Below the pieces are notes generated by a model, which saw nothing but the letters and a program-made list of their open reading frames with translations, was not told the origin of the DNA and searched no databases. Positions 63,570-64,000 of a stretch of 64,000 nucleotides of DNA are shown here, in pieces (the stretch's first letter is position 1; each line of letters opens with the position of its first letter). The stretch lies in NCBI RefSeq assembly GCF_014203735.1, contig NZ_JACHJQ010000007.1, positions 310,001 to 374,000 on the forward strand, given 5' to 3'. Position numbers and translations under genes: made by a program. This DNA is from Actinophytocola algeriensis (GTDB taxonomy: Bacteria > Actinomycetota > Actinomycetes > Mycobacteriales > Pseudonocardiaceae).

Positions 63570-64000
63570 GCGCTCCATCGCTTCTTCCTCCGGTAGCTCT
63601 TGACCTCGGCGAACGACCGTCGTCCCGAATCCGGTGTGGATCCGAGGTAGAACTCGCGGATGTCCTCGTCGTCCAGGAGCTCGGCGGCCGGGCCGTCCCG
63701 CACGACCTTCCCGACCTCCAGGACGTAGCCGTAGCTCGCGATGGACAGGGCCATCACCGCGTTCTGCTCGACCAGCAGCACGCTCGTGCCCTGCCCGTTG
63801 ATCTGCACGACGATGTCGCGGACCTGCTCGACCAGCCGCGGCGCGAGTCCCAGCGACGGCTCGTCCAGCAGCAGGAGCTTCGGACGGGCCATCAGCGCGC
63901 GGCCGATCGCGAGCATCTGCTGCTCGCCACCCGACAGGTAGCCCGCCGTGCCGCGGCGGCGCTGCGCGAGCAGCGGGAACAGGTCGTAGACCCTGGTCAC
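63566..64000 (-). CDS. livF: LivF-type ABC ATPase (partial, N-terminus outside window)
   Basis: The last 144 residues of a LivF ATPase: [16 protein letters not shown] signature, [13 protein letters not shown] Walker B, SVLLVEQN with the switch region and a C-terminal tail YRRKKRWSA. The Walker A part is beyond 64000. With LivG it forms the nucleotide-binding pair of the operon. Confidence 0.93.
   Translation of the reverse strand: MTRVYDLFPLLAQRRRGTAGYLSGGEQQMLAIGRALMARPKLLLLDEPSLGLAPRLVEQVRDIVVQINGQGTSVLLVEQNAVMALSIASYGYVLEVGKVVRDGPAAELLDDEDIREFYLGSTPDSGRRSFAEVKSYRRKKRWSA

Overview
The window is high-GC DNA with a strong bias to G or C at third codon positions, frequent GTG and a few TTG starts, dense 4-bp ATGA/GTGA gene overlaps, Tat signals, lipoproteins and several TetR/MarR/MerR regulators. 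The block proS – two small envelope-type genes – rimP – nusA – ylxR – infB – rbfA – nrnA, together with truB, ribF, rpsO, pnp and dapB, is the actinobacterial arrangement (from memory it parallels the Mycobacterium tuberculosis Rv2837c-Rv2845c region). Lineage Pseudonocardiales/Pseudonocardiaceae (Amycolatopsis, Saccharothrix, Lentzea or relatives) is the best guess; genus cannot be fixed from this window.

Layout. 1-4.6 kb: a YcaQ-like winged-helix gene coupled to an EamA exporter, a receptor-type Ser/Thr kinase, a GNAT acetyltransferase and a small membrane protein. 4.6-6.6 kb: a three-gene unit encoding a 15-cysteine protein with a double-psi-barrel-like C-terminus, a Tat-exported partner and a MauE/DoxX-like membrane protein. 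7.1-17 kb: dapB, an M16 peptidase, pnp, rpsO, thpR, an HTH gene, ribF, an amidohydrolase and truB. 17-22.6 kb: a decayed FAD monooxygenase beside an intact TetR gene and operator, then MFS and MATE exporters, a CGNR zinc-finger gene and a TPR gene. 22.6-30 kb: an amino-sugar-like unit (GH109-type oxidoreductase/glycosidase, SIS isomerase, MsiK/UgpC ATPase, two permeases, solute-binding lipoprotein) with a DasR-like operator upstream. 30-41 kb: the nusA-infB-rbfA-nrnA information block, interrupted between rbfA and nrnA by about 4 kb of regulators, an SDR gene and a second pseudogene. 41-51 kb: Tat lipoprotein/ferritin-like pair, membrane protein, class V aminotransferase, YjbQ, HAD phosphatase, proS, mtnA, VOC protein and a RIO kinase with a possible leader peptide. 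51-57.5 kb: DEAD-box helicase, fused siroheme synthase, thioredoxin-fold protein, secreted trypsin and CobL. 57.5-64 kb: a branched-chain-amino-acid-type ABC operon with an embedded AMP-dependent acyl-CoA ligase; livF runs off the window end.

Two dispersed repeat families stand out. (1) A 150-165 bp intergenic element with inverted GC-rich arms enclosing two perfect TTGTCCACA boxes exactly 19 bp apart (7.0-7.2 kb and 53.2-53.4 kb), plus partial copies at 24.4-24.55 and 52.8-52.9 kb, each beside a gene 3' end. (2) A 25-bp element built on GCGGAGC-TT-GCGGAGC that lies at gene borders and often supplies the start codon itself, amplified to four 33-bp units at the start of the acyl-CoA ligase gene. 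No tRNA, rRNA, CRISPR array, integrase or classical insertion sequence was seen.
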